Positions 24,815-33,483 of a DNA stretch of 64,000 bases are shown here, piece by piece (the stretch's first letter is position 1; each line of letters starts with the position of its first letter). The notes under the pieces were generated by a model, which saw only the letters and a list, made by a program, of their open reading frames with translations, was not told the DNA's origin and ran no database searches. The stretch covers positions 62,001 through 126,000 of the forward strand of contig JAAWDH010000005.1 of assembly GCA_022793675.1 (NCBI GenBank), given 5' to 3'. A program made the position numbers and the translations under genes. The DNA is from Oscillospiraceae bacterium (GTDB lineage: Bacteria > Bacillota > Clostridia > Oscillospirales > Ruminococcaceae).

Positions 24815-25085
24815 TCAACTACCGCATTCATGTCCAGCTTTTGTGATACGCCCCCCCCACTGCGGGGAATCTTTGGAAAGGCACATGAACTCTATGCGGT
24901 TGCCGTCAGGCAAAGATGGGCATAGCTGCCTGGTATGGCGGCAGCTATACCGCCGTAAAAAACTCAATAAACTGCCCGCCGCCCACCTTCAGATACTCAA
25001 TCCAAGGCTTGCCTTGGGCATTTTTGATGGAAAAATCGTGTGTAAAGCCAAGCACTTTACAGGAAAAATCCAGGGATTTTTCCAT
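24815..25085 (-). pseudogene. Degraded VOC/glyoxalase-family gene
   Basis: Reading from ATG at 25085 gives MEKSLDFSCKVLGF..., then GKPWIEYLKVGGGQFIEFF and a stop at 24945. In another frame the typical VOC C-terminus, PDGNRIEFMCLSKDSPQWGG, follows and ends at 24815. The first beta strand and about 40-50 middle residues are missing. The junction is occupied by an almost perfect 12-bp inverted repeat, GGTATAGCTGCC...GGCAGCTATGCC. The gene is therefore inactivated by deletion plus frameshift. It lies 32 nt after glpK. Confidence 0.85.
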
Positions 25086-25117
25086 CCGCTAAAGGGAAAC
25101 GCGCCCCTTCCCCACCA

Positions 25118-26602
25118 TTATTCGGCCCAGCTTAACGAGCGGCCGACCGCTTTGCGCCAACCCGCCAGCAGCTGTGCCCGTTCCTCCTCGCCCATCGCAG
25201 GCTCGTAGGTGCAGCCAACCTTTCCAGCAGCCGCCAGCTCTTCCCTGTCCCAGAAGCCCACTGCCAGCCCTGCCAAATAAGCGGCCCCCATCGCAGTCGT
25301 TTCCCAGATAACCGGACGGCAGACTGGGCGGCCGATGATGTCAGCCTGGAACTGCATCAAAAAACTGTTAGCCGACGCGCCGCCGTCTACCTTTAAAGTA
25401 GAAATAGCAAGGCCAGTATCAGCGACAATAGCGTCCAGCAAATCCTTTGACTGGTAGGCAATCGACTCCAACGCCGCCCGGATGATATGAGAACGGCGAG
25501 TGCCGCGGGTGATGCCGACAATCGTGCCGCGGGCAAACATATCCCAGTGAGGCGCCCCTAAGCCTGTAAAAGCCGGCACCAAATAAACGCCGCCGGTATC
25601 CTTGACCTTGCGGGCGTAATACTCCGAATCAGAGGCGTCTGCAATAAAACGCATCTCGTCCCGAAGCCACTGCACCACCGAGCCGCCGGTGAAAACGCTG
25701 CCTTCAATGGCATAAGCTACTTCATTCCCTGCCGTCGCCGCCAAGGTGGTCAGCATCCCGCGGCTGCTTAAACAGGGTTTCGCGCCGGTGTTCATCAGCA
25801 GAAAACAGCCAGTGCCATAGGTGTTTTTGGCTTCGCCCTCCTGGAAGCAGCGCTGGCCGAACAGGGCAGCCTGCTGGTCGCCTGCCACGCCCGCTACTGG
25901 GATCGGCACGCCGTTAATCATCGCTTCGCCGTAAATGCCCGAAGAAGGCTGCACAGGCGGCAACAGCGCGCGAGGGATATCCAGCAAATCAAGGATTTTC
26001 TGGTCCCATTCCAGCGTATGGATGTTGAACATCATTGTGCGGGAAGCGTTGGTACGGTCGGTGGCGTAGATGCTGCCGCCTGAAAGCTTCCACATCAGCC
26101 AGGTATCAACCGTCCCGAACATCAGCTCCCCGCGGCGCGCCCGTTCCCGTGAACCTTCCACATGGTCTAAAATCCATTTGATTTTTGTAGCGGAAAAATA
26201 GGCGTCAATAAGCAGACCTGTGGTCTGCTGGATATATTCCCCCCAGCCGTCGGCTTTCAGCTGCTCGCAGATGGCGGCTGTGCGGCGGCACTGCCAGACA
26301 ATGGCGTTATAGATGGGCTTGCCGGTGGCCTTTTCCCAGATAACCGTCGTCTCGCGCTGATTGGTAATACCAATAGCAGCCACCTCTTTGGGGGTAATGC
26401 CGGTCAGCAGCAGCCCATCAATCAGCACGCCGTATTGGGAAGCATAGATTTCCAGCGGGTCATGCTCGACCCAGCCCTCCTTGGGATAGCGCTGGGTATA
26501 TTCCCGCTGGGAGATATTGACAATGCGTTGCTCCCGGTCAAAAATAACGGCGCGGGAGCTGGTAGTCCCCTGGTCAAGGGCAATGATGTATTTTTTCTCC
26601 AT
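25118..26602 (-). CDS. glpK: Glycerol kinase
   Basis: 494-residue FGGY-family kinase that phosphorylates glycerol to sn-glycerol-3-phosphate. The N-terminal phosphate loop reads [11 protein letters not shown] (about residues 8-18), the glycerol-binding region WQCRRTA (about 82-88), and the second ATPase motif [14 protein letters not shown] (about 398-411). Length is normal. It starts 2 nt after the GyrI-like gene and is the last intact gene of an apparent five-gene operon beginning with the SPFH protein at 30708. No GlpF facilitator is in the window. Confidence 0.96.
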   Translation of the reverse strand: MEKKYIIALDQGTTSSRAVIFDREQRIVNISQREYTQRYPKEGWVEHDPLEIYASQYGVLIDGLLLTGITPKEVAAIGITNQRETTVIWEKATGKPIYNAIVWQCRRTAAICEQLKADGWGEYIQQTTGLLIDAYFSATKIKWILDHVEGSRERARRGELMFGTVDTWLMWKLSGGSIYATDRTNASRTMMFNIHTLEWDQKILDLLDIPRALLPPVQPSSGIYGEAMINGVPIPVAGVAGDQQAALFGQRCFQEGEAKNTYGTGCFLLMNTGAKPCLSSRGMLTTLAATAGNEVAYAIEGSVFTGGSVVQWLRDEMRFIADASDSEYYARKVKDTGGVYLVPAFTGLGAPHWDMFARGTIVGITRGTRRSHIIRAALESIAYQSKDLLDAIVADTGLAISTLKVDGGASANSFLMQFQADIIGRPVCRPVIWETTAMGAAYLAGLAVGFWDREELAAAGKVGCTYEPAMGEEERAQLLAGWRKAVGRSLSWAE

Positions 26603-26604
26603 GT

Positions 26605-27117
26605 TCAGCTGTCCTTTCGCTGAGGTTCACGAGGCTTCAAGGGCAGGAAAATCTGCTGTTGGGCAATCCCCAACGCCTTGTCACCTTCGCCGTCCGGGTT
26701 GGGCATATTACACATCCCACTTTCAGGGAAACTGCCATATTCAAAGACTTTGCTTTGGGCGATCCAGGCGCGCATCCCAGCTACTGTTTCGTTGAGGTCA
26801 TCGTTATCATTTTCGTCAGCTGTGGCAGCAAGGAAAAGGCCGCCGGGAAACTCCAGGATTTGATAAGGGGCAATTTCCGCTGCCGTCACACCTTCCCGCA
26901 GCGCCCAAATCCAGACAGAACGGTTAATGTCGCACCCTTCATGCCAGAGAAAGTCTACTGGTTCATAGAGAGGCTTATGCAGCAAATGCCGATGGCTGGC
27001 TATCCAAGCGCTGAAGCCGTCAGGGTTTCCAAAAATTTCTCCCAGTGTACCTTCTCCAGAAGAAACCGCCCTAAATTTTGGAATTTCAATAACCCGCATA
27101 TTCCGTAGCTTGCTCAT
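26605..27117 (-). CDS. GyrI-like / AraC effector-binding domain protein
   Basis: 170-residue stand-alone effector-binding domain (GyrI-like, PF06445 type). It has the N-terminal [18 protein letters not shown] segment, a central [19 protein letters not shown], and the C-terminal [15 protein letters not shown]. There is no DNA-binding domain. Such proteins bind small hydrophobic or cationic ligands, or inhibit partner proteins. The ATG at 27117 follows AAAGGAG. It is embedded between the TPM gene and glpK with very short gaps, so it is co-expressed with both. The ligand is unknown. Confidence 0.75.
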   Translation of the reverse strand: MSKLRNMRVIEIPKFRAVSSGEGTLGEIFGNPDGFSAWIASHRHLLHKPLYEPVDFLWHEGCDINRSVWIWALREGVTAAEIAPYQILEFPGGLFLAATADENDNDDLNETVAGMRAWIAQSKVFEYGSFPESGMCNMPNPDGEGDKALGIAQQQIFLPLKPREPQRKDS

Positions 27118-27134
27118 CAAAATCTCCTTTCGGA

Positions 27135-28376
27135 CTAGAAACGGCTTCCGCCGCCGCCATGCCTGGTACCACTGCTGCCGGTGTGGGTGGATGAGCCGCC
27201 CCTGCCGCCCCCGCTGCTGGTTTCAATTTTCGTGCGGGCAACGGAGGAACGGATAAACTGGTCATCCCGCACCAGCAGCCGGATGCTTGACTGGTCAAGA
27301 TAACCGGCGGCGTTCCTAGCCTTGCGGGCAGTTTTGCTCTGACGGGCCATTACGGCCACAGCAATGCCGCTGACGGCCGCCGCCCCCATCAGGTAAAAAG
27401 GCAGCCGCCTTGCCGAACGCATGGCCCTGCCGCTGACGGTGGCCATTTCCCGGTCGGTGCGCACCGTATCGCTGATTGCGGCAAAAGCCGAGCTGCAGCC
27501 GCCGAAATAGTCGCCGTTTGCCAGATAAGAGGCCGCCCCATCGGTGATTTCCTTGATGCGGGCATCTGTAAACAACTCAATAGCCGACCCAGTGGTGGAA
27601 AGCCAGACAACCCGGTTCTCCATGTCGACCAGCAACAAAAGCCCACTTTTGCTGTCATCCAAGCCAAAGCCGTTGTAGTCATAGAAATCGTCGGCATAAG
27701 CCATAGAGGATTTGCCCTCAGCATCGTAGGTGGTCACCAGCGCCAAGTCCAACCCATAAAGGCTGCTGAACTCCCGCGCTTCAGCCTTGAGCTTCTGTTC
27801 CTCGCTGTCGGTGAGCAGGTCGGCAAAGTCGTAGATTTTCTGGCTCAAATCGATATTCCCTTCGCCGTTGGAAAGGATCGGGGCGGCGAGCGCTTGGTTC
27901 ATCGTTTCCGCCGTAGCGGAGCAGCTGCTGACGGCTGTGTCGACAAAAGCGTTGGCAATCCCGTAAAAATCCCCCTGGGACAGCAGCGACCCGCAGCTGG
28001 TCAAAAAGCTGTCCGCCCAGATATCGTTGAAAATCTCCGCCGCCCCGCCGTCGCTGTAAACAACCATATCGGCGTCCACCGGGTCAACCAACAGCAATAC
28101 GCCGCCAACCTCTTCCCCGACAGTACCGCCGACGCCCCGCTGCTCGTAAATGTCGGCAGCGGCATCATATAGGCTCCCTTCAACTTCCTCAAAGATGATG
28201 GCCATATCCAACCCGAAGCTGTCAACAAAATAGGAAGCGCTGTCCAGCAGCTCCTGGCGCTGGGCGCTAGTTAGCGCCTCGGCCCGATCGGAAACCGTTC
28301 CTTTGGCGGCATAAGCCGCCCCTGGCAGCAAAAGCATCAGCATGGCCACCATCATAATTGCGCTCAGGCGCTTCAA
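27135..28376 (-). CDS. Secreted/membrane protein with two TPM domains (YdjH-like)
   Basis: 413-residue protein with a signal peptide (KRLSAIMMVAMLMLLLPGAAYA) and two TPM_phosphatase domains (about residues 28-165 and 190-300). A transmembrane segment (FYLMGAAAVSGIAVAVMA, about 320-337) and a Gly/Ser-rich tail ending GGGGSRF follow. TPM domains lie outside the membrane in photosystem-repair and related proteins. It begins with TTG at 28376, overlapping the TGA of the upstream gene (TTGA), after AGGAGGG. It corresponds to the TPM member of B. subtilis ydjG-ydjH-ydjI. The role is likely in membrane stress (inference). Confidence 0.8.
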   Translation of the reverse strand: MKRLSAIMMVAMLMLLLPGAAYAAKGTVSDRAEALTSAQRQELLDSASYFVDSFGLDMAIIFEEVEGSLYDAAADIYEQRGVGGTVGEEVGGVLLLVDPVDADMVVYSDGGAAEIFNDIWADSFLTSCGSLLSQGDFYGIANAFVDTAVSSCSATAETMNQALAAPILSNGEGNIDLSQKIYDFADLLTDSEEQKLKAEAREFSSLYGLDLALVTTYDAEGKSSMAYADDFYDYNGFGLDDSKSGLLLLVDMENRVVWLSTTGSAIELFTDARIKEITDGAASYLANGDYFGGCSSAFAAISDTVRTDREMATVSGRAMRSARRLPFYLMGAAAVSGIAVAVMARQSKTARKARNAAGYLDQSSIRLLVRDDQFIRSSVARTKIETSSGGGRGGSSTHTGSSGTRHGGGGSRF

Positions 28377-29416
28377 AACAGCATCCCTCCTATGTACAGC
28401 AAAGCCGCTATTCCAACAAGCAGCCCGAAAAACCAGCCAAACGCTCGCTTTTTGGAAACAGGCAGCGTGCCGATCAGCTTGCCGGTCTGGCCATTCATCG
28501 CAAAATGGTAATCTTTCCCATTGTAATGGGAGACCAGCAGCCAAACCGGCAGCAGCGCATAAACGGCCTTCCTGGGATGCAGGTTAAAGTTGCGGTGGGT
28601 TACCTGGACGCTGGCAAAGCCGGTCATCGTATCCCGCAGCACATCCTCGCAACTCTGCTTCATCCGTTCAGCCACCCGCGCATAGCAGGCAGCGTCGTCG
28701 ACGTCATAGCGCTCGGCAAGATAACCGGACAGATAGGCCATCGAAAAGTCGCACAAGCCGTTATAGTCGTACGGTTCGATGGAATCCATCATGCTGTCGT
28801 CCATTTTGCTGGAGCCATCGGCAGGCACCCTGTAAAACTGCATCTGTCCCGAGCGGGCCAGATGGTAATGGTCTGTTTTGGTATAGCGGTACTTGCCGTC
28901 ACTCCAGGAGGTCACCCGTTGGGCGCTGGCCCCAAGCTGCGCGCCGGCATCGCAGTCGTAAAGCCAGAATGGCAGGTAGACGCCGGTAATTTTTTCCAGC
29001 CGGTCGGGGGCGGCAAAGCCCCTGGGCAGCAGCGGCTTATGGCGGCAAAGCCGCAGGAAAGCGGCCACTGCCTCCTCTTTTTTCTTCCTGAAGGGGATGA
29101 CCTTGTTGGGCCGGAAACTCCCTTCCAGCTGCTTGGCCAAGATAGCCGGGTTCTGGCAGAAGACGCAGAAGGTGGCAGCGGTGGTCGTATCGGTGACAAT
29201 CTCTGCGCCGCATTGGGGGCAGGAATAGACCCGCAGCCGCCCGGGGTCGGGGATCTCCCCTGTCTCTTCAGCCTGAAAGCCTGCCTCAGAGCGCGGCTCT
29301 TCCAAGTCCCCCAGCAAAAAGCTGGAAAGGCAGAACTCGCAGTCCCACCGCTGGCTCTCGCTGGAAAATTTCAACGGCGCGCCGCACTTCGGGCATTGAT
29401 AGGTCTTTACTTCCAT
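28373..29416 (-). CDS. Zinc-ribbon membrane protein (YdjG-like)
   Basis: 347-residue protein. Two zinc ribbons are at the N-terminus: CPKCGAPL...CEFC (about residues 8-30) and CPQCGAEI...CVFC (about 66-88). A soluble middle region and one C-terminal membrane helix (AFGWFFGLLVGIAALLYIG) complete it. This matches TFIIB-type zinc-ribbon proteins such as B. subtilis YdjG. The start at 29416 has AAGGA at good spacing; an ATG two codons upstream has none. It is coupled to the TPM gene by overlapping stop and start. Confidence 0.8.
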   Translation of the reverse strand: MEVKTYQCPKCGAPLKFSSESQRWDCEFCLSSFLLGDLEEPRSEAGFQAEETGEIPDPGRLRVYSCPQCGAEIVTDTTTAATFCVFCQNPAILAKQLEGSFRPNKVIPFRKKKEEAVAAFLRLCRHKPLLPRGFAAPDRLEKITGVYLPFWLYDCDAGAQLGASAQRVTSWSDGKYRYTKTDHYHLARSGQMQFYRVPADGSSKMDDSMMDSIEPYDYNGLCDFSMAYLSGYLAERYDVDDAACYARVAERMKQSCEDVLRDTMTGFASVQVTHRNFNLHPRKAVYALLPVWLLVSHYNGKDYHFAMNGQTGKLIGTLPVSKKRAFGWFFGLLVGIAALLYIGGMLF

Positions 29417-29439
29417 AAGCATCCATCCTTAAAGCAGGG

Positions 29440-30708
29440 TTATTCCGCTAGTTTTGCGCCGCATTCCGGACAGAACTTCACTGGTTCCTCCGAACTCCAG
29501 CCGCAGGCGCTGCAGCGGGAACCTGCAGGCCTTTTTGCGCCGCAGGAGGTGCAGAACTTGCCGGTGTTTTCTGCGCCGCAGCTGCACTTCCAGCCGCCGT
29601 CCGGCTTTTTGGCCCCGCATTCGGAGCAGAACGCCCCAGTGTTTTCAGTGCCGCAGCGGCATTTCCAGACCGCAGCTTTAGCGGCGGCAGCTTTTGCTTC
29701 GGCTTGAGCCGCCATCTGGGCCTGGTTCACACTGCTGGCGGCGGCCACAAACCCGCCCGCGCCTTGGGAAGCCATATTGACCCCCATAAAGCCGGCCATG
29801 GCCCCGGCGGAATTGGAGCCGGCGGCTTCGAGGCCCCGGGCCGCCGCGCCCTGGACATAGCCCTCGCGGACAGACGGGTCGCTCAGCATCGCGCCTTGGT
29901 TGCGCATATTGATCAGTTTTTTGGATTCCTCGTCGTAGGAGATGCTCTTGATGCCTACCGACTGGATCTCCATGCCGCGGTTAATCGCCCAGTCTTCGTC
30001 CAGCGTCGACGACATATATTTTGCCAGCTCCATCCCCTTGGCGGAGACATGGGAAATACGGATGCCGTCCACCGACATTTGGTTGAGGGCGGTTTGGAAG
30101 GCGTTCAAGAATTCTGACAGGTACATTTCTTGGATATCTTTGAAGTCCACCCGGTCGCGGTCCTTGGGCAGCACCTCGGCGTAGAACTTCAGCGGTTCGG
30201 TCACTTTGATGGAATAGTAGCCGTAAGCCCGCAGGAAAAGTTCGGCATTATAGAAATTATCAAAGTAGTTGACAGGATTCGGCGTACCAAAGGGGATATT
30301 TTTGATTTCCTGCAAGTTGATGAAGAAGACCCGCTGCTGATAGGGGCTGACCCCGCCGAATTTGATCCGCTCAAAGGTCTCCTTCAGCGCCGCGCCGAAG
30401 GAACCGGAGAACATGGAGGGGGCGGTCTCATTGTTGACCAGGAAATAACCTGGCTCGGCGGTATAGTCCACCACCTTGCCGCCATCAGTCAGCAGCATGA
30501 ACTGGTTCTCCCCTACATGGATCACCGAACCGTTGCTGATGATGCCGTCGCTGCCCTTGCGGTTAGAGCCGCGGCTGTCGTTTTTGCGCACGGCAACGCC
30601 GGTGCAAAACACCGTTCCGTCGCTCATCGGGCCGGATTCAATGACCTCCAGCCACTGGTCGGCCAAACCGCCGCCCACGGCGCTTACTGCTGCTTTGATA
30701 ATACCCAT
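29440..30708 (-). CDS. SPFH-domain protein with C-terminal zinc ribbons (YdjI-like)
   Basis: 422-residue protein. Residues ~60-280 form an SPFH/band-7-like domain (VRKNDSRGS, EVLPKDRDRVDFKDIQEMYL, AINRGMEIQSVGIKSISYDE). An Ala/Gln-rich coiled region follows, then three tandem zinc ribbons (CRCG..CSECG, CSCG..CTSCG, CSACG..CPECG). In B. subtilis the homologous YdjI recruits the phage-shock protein PspA to the membrane; no pspA is seen here. The start at 30708 follows GGAG. It is the first gene of the operon SPFH-zinc ribbon-TPM-GyrI-like-glpK, with its own promoter. Confidence 0.83.
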   Translation of the reverse strand: MGIIKAAVSAVGGGLADQWLEVIESGPMSDGTVFCTGVAVRKNDSRGSNRKGSDGIISNGSVIHVGENQFMLLTDGGKVVDYTAEPGYFLVNNETAPSMFSGSFGAALKETFERIKFGGVSPYQQRVFFINLQEIKNIPFGTPNPVNYFDNFYNAELFLRAYGYYSIKVTEPLKFYAEVLPKDRDRVDFKDIQEMYLSEFLNAFQTALNQMSVDGIRISHVSAKGMELAKYMSSTLDEDWAINRGMEIQSVGIKSISYDEESKKLINMRNQGAMLSDPSVREGYVQGAAARGLEAAGSNSAGAMAGFMGVNMASQGAGGFVAAASSVNQAQMAAQAEAKAAAAKAAVWKCRCGTENTGAFCSECGAKKPDGGWKCSCGAENTGKFCTSCGAKRPAGSRCSACGWSSEEPVKFCPECGAKLAE

Positions 30709-30762
30709 TTCTGTCACTCCATTCGGTTTTTAGAAGGCCCCTTAAGAGGCTTGATTTATTCC

Positions 30763-30791
30763 AGTATAGCACAAAACTACCGAAAACTCAA
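30763..30791 (-). promoter_or_regulatory. Promoter of the SPFH...glpK operon
   Basis: Minus-strand TTGAGT, 17-nt spacer, TATACT, 55 nt before the start codon. Confidence 0.7.
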
Positions 30792-30814
30792 TAAAAAAGC
30801 CATGAATTTTCAGT

Positions 30815-30912
30815 TACGGGGGATGCGGCGCTTTCTGAAGAAAGCTTAGCAAAGACTTTTAATCGCCTGGATACACGTCTGCGCAGATTTACACGCCTAC
30901 TGCGTCGATAAG
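30815..30912 (+). repeat. Dispersed repeat copy E
   Basis: Forward, near-consensus copy: GCGGCGCTTTCTGAAGAAAG, CTTAGCAAAGACTTTTAATC, then right end CCTACTGCGTCGATAA. With the operon promoter and the next terminator it accounts for the 316-nt gap. Confidence 0.88.
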
Positions 30913-30964
30913 TAATTGGAAGCACTGAGCGCCCCGTTTGTCTCTGAACTGTTTTTTGATAAAT

Positions 30965-31060
30965 TAAAGCCCTACTGCATCGACTGCTTATCGACACAGT
31001 AGGACTTCTTTATCCTGACTTTCTTCAAAAGCAGCCTGTGCTCTCGTACCCTTGGGCAGA
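30965..31060 (-). terminator. Terminator of the glycerol-3-phosphate operon with repeat remnant
   Basis: Stem CCTACTGtgTCGA/TCGAtgCAGTAGG (30971-31003) followed on the minus strand by GCTTTAATTT. The stem arms match the right end of the dispersed repeat. The preceding CTTTTGAAGAAAG (about 31018-31033) matches its left end, so the terminator looks built from repeat ends. Confidence 0.7.
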
Positions 31061-31828
31061 CAGCAAAAGCTGCACGCCTTCGGCAAACCCTCTGCCGCCC
31101 CGGCAGAGGGTGAGGTAGGCGGGTTTATAGGTTAGGCTGGGCAAAAAGGGGCGCAGGTTGGCGACGCCGATGCTGAGGGGGAAAAAGCGGAACATCGGCT
31201 CGTCGTTAGGGGAATCGCCGAAAAAGGCCACCTTTTTTTCCAGTTCCTGTTCCCCCATTACCTGTTCCAAAAAAAGGCGGGCCATGGATACCTTGTCGTA
31301 GTCGCCGAACCAGGTGTTGACATGGATAGAGCTGATTTTGGCAACAGCGCCGAAGGATTCGCAGACCTGCTTGATTTTTTCGGCGGCGGCAAAGCCCAGC
31401 TTTGGCTCGTCTTCGTTGAAATCGATGGCCAAGTCGCAGACCCGGTAGGGCTGGTCCTTGGAAATGCGGCAGCCCGGCACCGCTTTCAGGCAGGCGTTGC
31501 CGATTTCGCGCAGCCGCTCGGTCAGCTGTTCCTGCGGTACGGACGGATGGAAGAAACGGGTTCGGCTGCTGCCATCAAAATAATCGACAAAAGCGCCGTT
31601 TTCACCGACAACTGCCGCTACTGGCCATTGCCGGAGGATCAGATCGCACCACCCCGCCGGACGGCCGGTTACGGGGATAACCTTGAAGCCGGCCCTGCTC
31701 AGTGCCCAGAGGGCCTCATAAGCCTCAGGCAGCAGCTTCCCGTCGTCGGTAATGGTGTCGTCAATATCATGAAGCACATAGCGGACCGACGAAACCTCAT
31801 TGGGGGATATTGCGTTAATTGGCTTCAA
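31025..31828 (-). CDS. HAD-family hydrolase (IIB type)
   Basis: 267-residue HAD phosphatase. Motif I is HDIDDTITDDG (about residues 20-30), motif II VIPVTGRPAG, and motif IV AFFGDSPNDEPMF (about 212-224). It resembles the Cof/sucrose-phosphatase group; the substrate is unknown. It starts at TTG 31828 after AGGAG, 15 nt after the DUF1667 gene, so it closes the glycerol-3-phosphate dehydrogenase operon and might act on a phosphorylated product of it (inference). Its last codons and TGA lie in a dispersed-repeat fragment. Confidence 0.83.
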   Translation of the reverse strand: MKPINAISPNEVSSVRYVLHDIDDTITDDGKLLPEAYEALWALSRAGFKVIPVTGRPAGWCDLILRQWPVAAVVGENGAFVDYFDGSSRTRFFHPSVPQEQLTERLREIGNACLKAVPGCRISKDQPYRVCDLAIDFNEDEPKLGFAAAEKIKQVCESFGAVAKISSIHVNTWFGDYDKVSMARLFLEQVMGEQELEKKVAFFGDSPNDEPMFRFFPLSIGVANLRPFLPSLTYKPAYLTLCRGGRGFAEGVQLLLSAQGYESTGCF

Positions 31829-31843
31829 AACAGCAAGACTCCT

Positions 31844-32209
31844 TTATTTTTGTGAGGCGACGCTTTTGCCTGCCGCCACCGAGACGCCGGTCCCACAGAG
31901 GTTTTCCGCGAGGATGTCCCCCAACGCTACTGGCGCTTTGACGGTTAAGCTGTTGAGTACCTCCATTGCTTCGAACAGCAGCTCCTTGGGGATGGCTGCA
32001 GTGGTTTTGACCGACACCAGCGGCTCCGTACCGCCTGCCACCCGGACGGTCGTAGTCAGCACACGGGTAGGCGCTGTGTACTCCGAAACAGCGTATTTCT
32101 CGCCGCGGGGGCAGGTATTACCGGCCACTGAAAGGACTTTTTTGCCTTCCAGCTCCACCGTCAGCGGGCAGCCCATTGGGCAGACGATACAAGTAAGTTT
32201 TCTGGTCAT
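31844..32209 (-). CDS. DUF1667 protein of the glycerol-3-phosphate dehydrogenase cluster
   Basis: 121-residue protein. The N-terminus has CIVCPMGCPL and GNTCPRGEKYA, a four-cysteine pattern suggesting a metal or Fe-S site. DUF1667 proteins are almost always encoded after a GlpA-like dehydrogenase and a second FAD oxidoreductase, as here, and are thought to be a small subunit of that complex. Its ATG overlaps the stop of the upstream oxidoreductase by ATGA. Confidence 0.88.
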   Translation of the reverse strand: MTRKLTCIVCPMGCPLTVELEGKKVLSVAGNTCPRGEKYAVSEYTAPTRVLTTTVRVAGGTEPLVSVKTTAAIPKELLFEAMEVLNSLTVKAPVALGDILAENLCGTGVSVAAGKSVASQK

Positions 32210-33483
32210 GCGATCCCTCCTTCCTGGGAAAGGGTCAGGGTAAGGCTGCCGGAGAGGTTCCCAAGGGTTTCTTTTTTGACGATAAAAGTTTCCATTTCAC
32301 CGGGAACGACTTTCGGGCGCTTTTTGACAGCCAGCGCCTTTTCGCCGCAGCTCAGGGTCAGGGTTACCTTATCGTAAATGGCCCCTACCCGGAAGTAGAG
32401 ACGCAGGTCTTCGCTTGCCGGCAGCCGCAGCTTCTGCGGCACCACGTAGCGCACCCCTCCCGCGCCCTTTATGTCCAGCGTCCCGCCATCCGGCAGGCGG
32501 CCCTGCAGGTAATCAGCGGCACTTTTGCCCGCCAGCGCCGATTCCTCCGAAACAAAGTCCACCAAGTCATGGACGTGCAGCACATTGCCGCAAGCGAATA
32601 CGCCAGGGACAGCGGTCTGGCGGTACTGGTCGGTAACCGCCCCGCCGGTGACTGGGTCAAGCGGGATATTGGCTGAAAGGGAGAGTTCGTTTTCGGGGAT
32701 CAGGCCGCAGGAAAGCAGCACAGTGTCGCAGGCGATTTCCTGTTCGGTGCCGGGGATAGGCCTGCGGGCGTCGTCGACCTGGGCAATCGTAACGCCGGTA
32801 ACGCGTTCACGGCCATGGATAGCGGTGATGGTATGGGAAAGTTTTAATGGGATATTAAAATCTTCCAGGCATTGGACAATATTGCGGTTAAGGCCGCCTG
32901 AATAGGGCATCAGTTCACAGACCGCTTCCACCTTAGCCCCTTCCAGCGTCATCCGACGTGCCATAATCAGGCCGATATCGCCCGAACCCAAAATAACGAC
33001 CCTGGTGCCGGGCATATAACCTTTGATGTTGACGAATTTCTGGGCCGCGCCAGCGGTATAGATGCCGGCGGGGCGGGTGCCGGGGATATTCAAAGCGCCG
33101 CGGCTGCGCTCCCGGCAGCCCATAGCCAGCACGACCGCCTTGGCTGAAAATTCCATCAGGCCGTCACTGCTGCTGACGGCGGTGACCTGTTTAAGGCCGG
33201 TTGCCGGGTCGGTTTTAAGGTCCAGCACCATGCTGTTCAGCCGATAAGGGATTCCCCGTTTTTCTGCTTCAGCAATATAGCGGGCCGCGTACTCAGGGCC
33301 GGTGAGTTCCTCTCCGAAACGGTGAATGCCGAAGCCGTTATGGATGCACTGTTCGAGGATACCGCCAAGCTTGGCCTCCCTATCGAGGATGACCATGCTG
33401 CGCACGCCGTTATCCCAGGCGCTGACTGCCGCCGCCAGCCCCGCAGGGCCGCCGCCGATGATGACAAGATCAAGCTGTTCCAT
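32206..33483 (-). CDS. NAD(P)/FAD-dependent oxidoreductase of the anaerobic G3P dehydrogenase cluster
   Basis: 425-residue pyridine-nucleotide disulphide-type flavoprotein. It has an FAD motif, VIIGGGPAGLAAA (about residues 6-18), a second nucleotide motif, VVILGSGDIGLIMARR (about 150-165), and a GVFACGNVLHVHD FAD-contact segment (about 292-304). It has a GlpB-like position in a GlpA-DUF1667 trio. The ATG at 33483 follows GGAGGG at 7-nt spacing; it overlaps the end of the GlpA-like gene by 14 nt. It likely passes electrons from glycerol-3-phosphate oxidation to NAD(P) or another acceptor. Confidence 0.87.
   Translation of the reverse strand: MEQLDLVIIGGGPAGLAAAVSAWDNGVRSMVILDREAKLGGILEQCIHNGFGIHRFGEELTGPEYAARYIAEAEKRGIPYRLNSMVLDLKTDPATGLKQVTAVSSSDGLMEFSAKAVVLAMGCRERSRGALNIPGTRPAGIYTAGAAQKFVNIKGYMPGTRVVILGSGDIGLIMARRMTLEGAKVEAVCELMPYSGGLNRNIVQCLEDFNIPLKLSHTITAIHGRERVTGVTIAQVDDARRPIPGTEQEIACDTVLLSCGLIPENELSLSANIPLDPVTGGAVTDQYRQTAVPGVFACGNVLHVHDLVDFVSEESALAGKSAADYLQGRLPDGGTLDIKGAGGVRYVVPQKLRLPASEDLRLYFRVGAIYDKVTLTLSCGEKALAVKKRPKVVPGEMETFIVKKETLGNLSGSLTLTLSQEGGIA

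Noticed and set aside
28358-29707. 449-residue plus-strand open frame across the zinc-ribbon and SPFH genes
   Set aside because: Antisense to two well-supported genes with zinc-ribbon motifs; no promoter or ribosome site.
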